64,000 nucleotides of DNA. Source: Erigeron canadensis. Lineage: Eukaryota > Streptophyta > Magnoliopsida > Asterales > Asteraceae. The stretch lies in contig NC_057764.1 of assembly GCF_010389155.1 (NCBI RefSeq), positions 8,184,001-8,248,000 on the forward strand. The letters run 5' to 3'. Below the pieces are notes generated by a model. That model saw only the letters and a program-made list of their open reading frames with translations. It made no database searches and was not told the origin of the DNA. Below are positions 59,645 to 64,000 of this stretch, one piece after another. A program made the position numbers and the translations under genes. Each line of letters begins with the position of its first letter. The stretch's first letter is position 1.

Positions 59645-61096
59645 AAAACTTCCGATGTGATGGTCTGACATTATTTTAAGTGAAAACGGGAACAATGTAT
59701 GTGGTGTAGTAGATGAACATGCCGGAATAATTGAACACACATTTAGAAAAATGATTGTTTCGAGCATTTGAAAAATCACACAAAATAACTAAAGTATTAC
59801 GGTACTTATAAAGCAATAGAGTATCGTACTGAATGTGCAAAAGTCACAACAATAATATCTAATCTCTTTGGTATACGTTGTGAAAACTTCCGATGTGATG
59901 GTCTGACATTATTTTAAGTGGAAACGGGAACAATGTATGTGGTGTAGTAGATGAACATGCCCGAATAATTGAACACACATTTAGAAAAATAAGGGGTGCT
60001 TGGTTGACATCAAGGAATGGGAAAGAGAAAAGGTAAGGGAAAGGGTATGGAATACTATAATTATATATACTTTATTATGTTATATATACTATCATTTGCT
60101 ATTCATTTTGTTTTTCCGATCAGATATTATTTTTGCTTACCACTTCACCCTCTCCAATAATACATATCTCCAAACTTTCAACAACCACCACCAGCACTCA
60201 ATTTCTACAACTTGAAGATTTGAAGATTTTTTCATGTTCTGCTACCTAACAGATTATATAATATATACATATGGATACAGTATACACCACTCTATCACTT
60301 CTCTTATCTTTTTCTTGAAAGACCCGCACACCAACTCATAGTACAGAACTACCACCAGTCCACCCACTAGAAAGGATTTCCGGCCACCATGACGATAATT
60401 TCTCCGGCCACAATACACACACACACATATATAATTATATAATTCACACACATATATATAATTATATAATTCACGCACACACCATATTTATTGAAATCAT
60501 GATCATTTGTGGCGCGCATAGTTGATGATATGTCGATGGTTGATTGATGGTGGTGCTTTCTTTCCGAAGGAGGATGTGTGGTGGGGGTGTTAAGAAGAAT
60601 GGGTGGTGACGGCTGTTGAAGGAGATGGCGGTTGTCGGGCTGTTGAAGGAGATGGCGCTTGTCGGACTGTTGGAAGAGATGGCGGTTGTCGGATGTGATG
60701 TCGGCTAGCGGTTGTCGGAGGTGATGTCCGCTGTTGGAGGTGTTGCCCGGTGGCAGTGGTGTATTCCAACAGGGCTCGACATAGAAAGGAGAAAGGAAGG
60801 GAGAAGAAGATATTAGTGGGTAATGATTACTTTAACCCCCAATTTATTGGGTAATACTCCAATACCCATTTTTAGGTATTGAATACCTTTGCTTTCTACT
60901 ACCAAGCACATGTAATCATTATCTTTCTCATTCCCTACCCCGAAAACCCCCCAACCAGGCACCCCCAGATTGTTTCGAGCATTTGAAAAATCACACAAAA
61001 TAACCAAAGTATTACGGTACTTATAAAGCAATAGAGTATCGTACTGAATGTGCAAAAGTCACAACAATAATATCTAATCTCTTTGGTATACGTTGT
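59645..61096. repeat. Tandem duplication of about 238 bp, second copy interrupted
   Basis: Unit 1 is 59645-59882 (starts AAAACTTCCGATGTG, ends GTATACGTTGTG). Unit 2 is 59883-59990 plus 60968 to about 61096, split by the element at 59993-60966. The two units are nearly identical by eye. Neither has coding content. Confidence 0.85.
59993..60966. mobile_element. TIR element, PIF/Harbinger-like, in the duplicated unit
   Basis: 974 bp with inverted ends GGGGTGCTTGGTTG and (reverse complement) GGGGGTGCCTGGTTG. The intact unit shows the empty site AAAAATGATTG, while the filled site reads AAAAATAA...AGATTG, compatible with a 3-bp TSD that has since mutated. It contains CA/TA microsatellites at 60415-60480 and GGTTGTCGG repeats at 60630-60720. 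No transposase frame. Confidence 0.7.
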
Positions 61097-61615
61097 GAAA
61101 AGTAATATACTGACGTCCTACTTTCTCACAAAAGCATAGAGACTACTTTTGGAAAAACTTTGAAGAAACATAATTCGTCATCTTGCTTACCGGCGTATGG
61201 ATTGATAGGTTTTTACGGAACGTGGGACTAATACACCAGGGCACTGTTCATTAAAAAAAAATACATAAAATCTTAATTCATTCAATAGACAAGCTTAAAT
61301 GAACATTCCGTCAAGTATTTGGTTTCTCTTACAGCATGTTTCTATGGACTACTATTTCAAATTTAAGATATCAAGTCTTGAATTCTTTGAATAATTGACA
61401 ATGAATAACACCAAAACTATGCACACCAACGTTTCTGTGATGTCAACATCGTCATATCATAGCTCCTGTGACCATTGTAATCAAAATGTTGTCTTTTCTA
61501 TTGGCGGTACTATAGTATTACATATTTTTTGAAATGAAATAGCACCTCCCATAGTCCCATGCTATAGTATTTATATATCTAAACCCTTTTTAACTAATTG
61601 TTTTTTTTAAAGGAG

Positions 61616-61618
<3 letters not shown>
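61097..61618. other. Intergenic, nothing recognised
   Basis: No repeat ends or coding signal found. Confidence 0.45.

Positions 61619-61673
<55 letters not shown>
61619..61673. repeat. (AT)n microsatellite
   Basis: About 55 bp of uninterrupted AT dinucleotides next to the Helitron 3' end. Confidence 0.95.
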
Positions 61674-61677
<4 letters not shown>

Positions 61678-62772
61678 CTAGGTACTTTACCCGCACGATG
61701 TGCGGCAATTCAAAAATTTATTTAATACATACATAAAAAAGGTTATCCTGAGAAAAAAAATATACACATATACAGGTTCCAAGAACTATTTAACGTATTA
61801 GTAATTACTCTATAAGTTTATTATGTAAAAACTGATATGTTATAGTTATTGGTCAATCCTCATATCACTAATATTTTGAATTACATTATTAGGGGTAAGC
61901 ACAAAACGAATTGGAAAATCAAAATTTGAAAAATCTGAACTGAACAAACTGAAAACCAAACTAACCCGATTGAAGAAGTTTAAAAAATCACAATATTTAC
62001 ACACTTATAAACGTGTAAACAAAATACTAACACTTAAAAATGTAATTGTCAAATATTTTCACACTTAAAAGTGTGAAAATCAATTTATAACACATGCTTT
62101 CTTCGCACTCCCCATGTGTGGAGAAAATAGGTGTTACAAATTAACTTTCACAGTTTTAAGTATGACAATTGACAAATTTTTACACACTTGAAAGTGTTTT
62201 TCCACATGTATAAGTATGTAAATATTGTGATTTTTTAAATTTCTTCACACTTATAAATGTAAATTATTTCTCTTAATTCTATACACTTAAAAATGTGATT
62301 AAATAACAAAAATTTTACATTTTTTAAAAGTATTAAAAAATAATTGTGAGAAAATGACATATTTGTTGTAGTGTAGTAAGTATATGTTTGTTAGCAACTT
62401 TTTTAAGTTCATGCGTTATTACGTTAAATTATATAAATTAGTTATAAATATATGGCCACCTTAATTTGTAAAGTAGTCATTCGTCAGCTTGAACAATTGA
62501 AAGAAAATCAAACTCAATTGTAAATTTTAAAGTAAATAAATAATTATTGTGTTATTGTTTAAGAAAGATTTAAATTAAGATGATAAGTTATGAAAGTAAA
62601 TATTTTAGGAGTATTAGATTTTTGTATTCTATATATAAGAGAAATATTAACAAAAAAAAAATAGGAGAATGACACATAGGATAAATCCTATGTGGCAATT
62701 TTTTAAAATAGGTTTAATTTTGAAGAGGGCTTCAAAAAGCTCGGTCAACTACTGTTTTAATATATATATAGA
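61678..62772 (-). mobile_element. Nonautonomous Helitron of 1.1 kb
   Basis: On the minus strand it starts TCTATATATATATTAAAACAG at 62772 and ends CTAG at 61678, inserted between A and T. The 3' end has CCGCACATCGTGCGG, a 5-bp stem, 11 bp before CTAG. The interior repeats ACACTTA(T/A)AA(A/G)TGT phrases many times on both strands (61995-62305). No Rep/helicase coding sequence. Confidence 0.72.
61995..62305. repeat. Cluster of CACTTA/AAGTGTG inverted motifs inside the Helitron
   Basis: Eight or more occurrences of ACACTTAAAA-type or TAAGTGTG-type motifs in both orientations, such as 62008, 62027, 62065, 62188, 62250 and 62283. They make many small stem-loops. Confidence 0.6.
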
Positions 62773-62778
62773 TATATA

Positions 62779-63269
62779 GGATAAAGTTATTTTGAGAACC
62801 TTTTTTTGGCGAGAACCTTTGAGAACTTTTCAAATCAAGCCCAACCGATGATTATTTTTTACATGAAAATTGTTTTTTGATTGTTTTCTGAATAACTTAT
62901 GTGTAATTTTGAAGTTTATAATTGTGTGGAGCATAGATTATCATCCGTTATACAATTATGTGAAGATTTGGATTCTTGATCACATGTGCAGGAATATTGC
63001 TATGATCACAATTCACATGTATGCAAGTCGATCACATGTAATCATAGCAATATTCGTGCACATGTGATCAAGTATCCAAATCTCCACATAATTGTATAAC
63101 GGATGATAATCCATGCCTCCACACAATTATAAACTTCAAAATCACACATAAGTTATTCAGAAAACAATCAAAAAACAATTTCCATATAATGAATAATCAT
63201 CGGTTGGGTTTGATTTGAAAAATTCGCAAAGGTTCTCGCAAAAAAAAAAAGTTCTCAAAATAACTTTTC

Positions 63270-63271
<2 letters not shown>
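62779..63271. mobile_element. Fold-back MITE, copy 1
   Basis: About 490 bp and almost a perfect palindrome. The left arm (62779-63006) begins GGATAAAGTTATTTTGAGAAC, and the right arm is its reverse complement ending GTTCTCAAAATAACTTTT. A 30-bp centre is at about 63007-63038. It lies between TA-rich sequences, consistent with TA target sites. No protein; open frames across the arms are artefacts. Confidence 0.82.
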
Positions 63272-63308
<37 letters not shown>

Positions 63309-63310
<2 letters not shown>

Positions 63311-63496
63311 GATGAGGGAATATAAGGTTGTCCGACACCTAAGTTTAGGTATGGAACCCGTCACATACTAATATTTTATTATTTATTGTTTAATGAATAA
63401 TTGTCTGGGCCCCATGATTTTTATGGTTTAAAAATTAATATGTGAGTGTCTGGCATCTAAGCTTAGTACCTAACAGCCTTATATTCACATCCGTTG
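63309..63496. mobile_element. TIR MITE inserted in TA repeats
   Basis: 188 bp with inverted ends GGGATGAGGGAATATAAGG and (reverse complement) CAACGGATGTGAATATAAGG, with similarity continuing into (T)AGGTA. (TA)n on both sides hides the TSD. Confidence 0.7.
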
Positions 63497-63514
63497 TATA
63501 TATATATATATATA

Positions 63515-64000
63515 GTGAAAAGTTATTTTGAGAACCCTTTTTTTTGCGAGAACCTTTGAGAACTTTTCAAATCAAGCATAACCGATGATTATTCTTTACA
63601 TGAAAATTGTTTTTTGATTGTTTTATGAATAACTTATGTGTAGTTTTAAAGTTTATAATTGTGTGGAGGCATGTATTATCATCCGTTATACAATTATGTG
63701 GAGATTTGGATTCTTGATCACATATGCACGAATATTGCTATGATTACATGTGATCGACTTGCATACATGTGATCATAACAATATTCGTGCACATGTGATC
63801 AAGAATCCAAATCTCCACATAATTGTATAACGGATGATAATCCATGCTCCACACAATTATAAACTTCAAAATTACACATAAGTTATTCAGAAAACAATTA
63901 AAAACAATTTTCATGTAAAGAACAATCAATATTTGGACTTGATTTGAAAAGTTCTTAAAGGTTCTCGCAAAATAAAAGGTTCTCAAAATGACTTTACCCT
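63515..64000. mobile_element. Fold-back MITE, copy 2 (runs to the window end)
   Basis: Same family as 62779-63271. Arms GAAAAGTTATTTTGAGAACC and GGTTCTCAAAATGACTTTACC flank a short centre near 63745-63775. Slightly diverged from copy 1, including shorter internal GATCAC repeats. The right boundary coincides with the window edge. Confidence 0.8.

Noticed and set aside
62870..63986. Open frames with CFLNNLCVILKF-like peptides
   Set aside because: They translate the arms of the fold-back MITEs and appear on both strands.

Overview
This window looks like nuclear DNA of a flowering plant, a eudicot with a repeat-rich genome. Introns are GT-AG, noncoding DNA is AT-rich, and two host genes are split and conserved: the H/ACA snoRNP assembly factor NAF1 (minus strand, 5368-12417) and mitochondrial lipoyl synthase LIP1 (plus strand, 53217-58762). 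Almost everything else is transposable-element DNA, mostly decayed. The repeat style would suit an asterid such as a composite, but nothing here proves the family.

Layout. 1-1900: an LTR-like repeat (copy A) ending in five GC-rich palindromes. 1950-2780: two local tandem repeats. 4819-5071: an inverted-repeat element just downstream of NAF1. 5368-12417: NAF1, three exons coding for 634 aa; its 5.0 kb first intron carries a hAT-type MITE with a perfect 8-bp target-site duplication (TSD) and a LINE-like retroposon with a 15-bp TSD. 12.7-14.5 kb: AT-rich repeats. 14856-38740: a Ty3/Gypsy element of Tat type on the minus strand, about 12 kb once its insertion is removed, with gag, protease, RT, two RNase H regions, integrase and an intron-containing antisense ORF on the plus strand. 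Its left LTR is split by an 11.9 kb Ty1/Copia element (15783-27686, TSD TCGAG); the right Gypsy LTR still shows the empty site. The Gypsy itself sits in what looks like an older LTR (14524-14855 plus 38741-38905). 39.4-39.8 kb: a Tourist-like MITE inside a Helitron-like remnant. 40343-41330: a decayed kinase pseudogene of the STRUBBELIG-receptor family. 44481-44538: a tRNA-derived SINE head. 44733-46344: inverted copy B of the opening LTR-like repeat with six palindromes. 47037-51205: a solo LTR (TSD CATAA) that carries a second solo LTR (47631-50407, TSD GCCGC) inserted in the middle of a palindrome. 51211-52860: LTR, polypurine tract and RT/RNase H remnant of another Copia. 53217-58762: LIP1, four exons coding for 382 aa; its introns hold a second hAT MITE of the same family and small Helitrons. 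59.6-64 kb: a tandem duplication interrupted by a TIR element, a 1.1 kb Helitron, two fold-back MITEs and another TIR MITE in TA repeats.

The two host genes are housekeeping genes with no shared pathway (nuclear snoRNP and telomerase-RNP assembly; mitochondrial lipoate synthesis). The most unusual signals are structural: arrays of the 19-bp palindrome CCCACTGCGNCGCAGTGGG with alternating spacers in LTRs, with related loops on different stems in another LTR; an array of about eight or nine hairpins in the Copia 5' leader; and the spliced antisense gene of the Tat element. All boundaries were read by eye; identities of repeat families are inference unless a TSD or conserved protein motif is stated.
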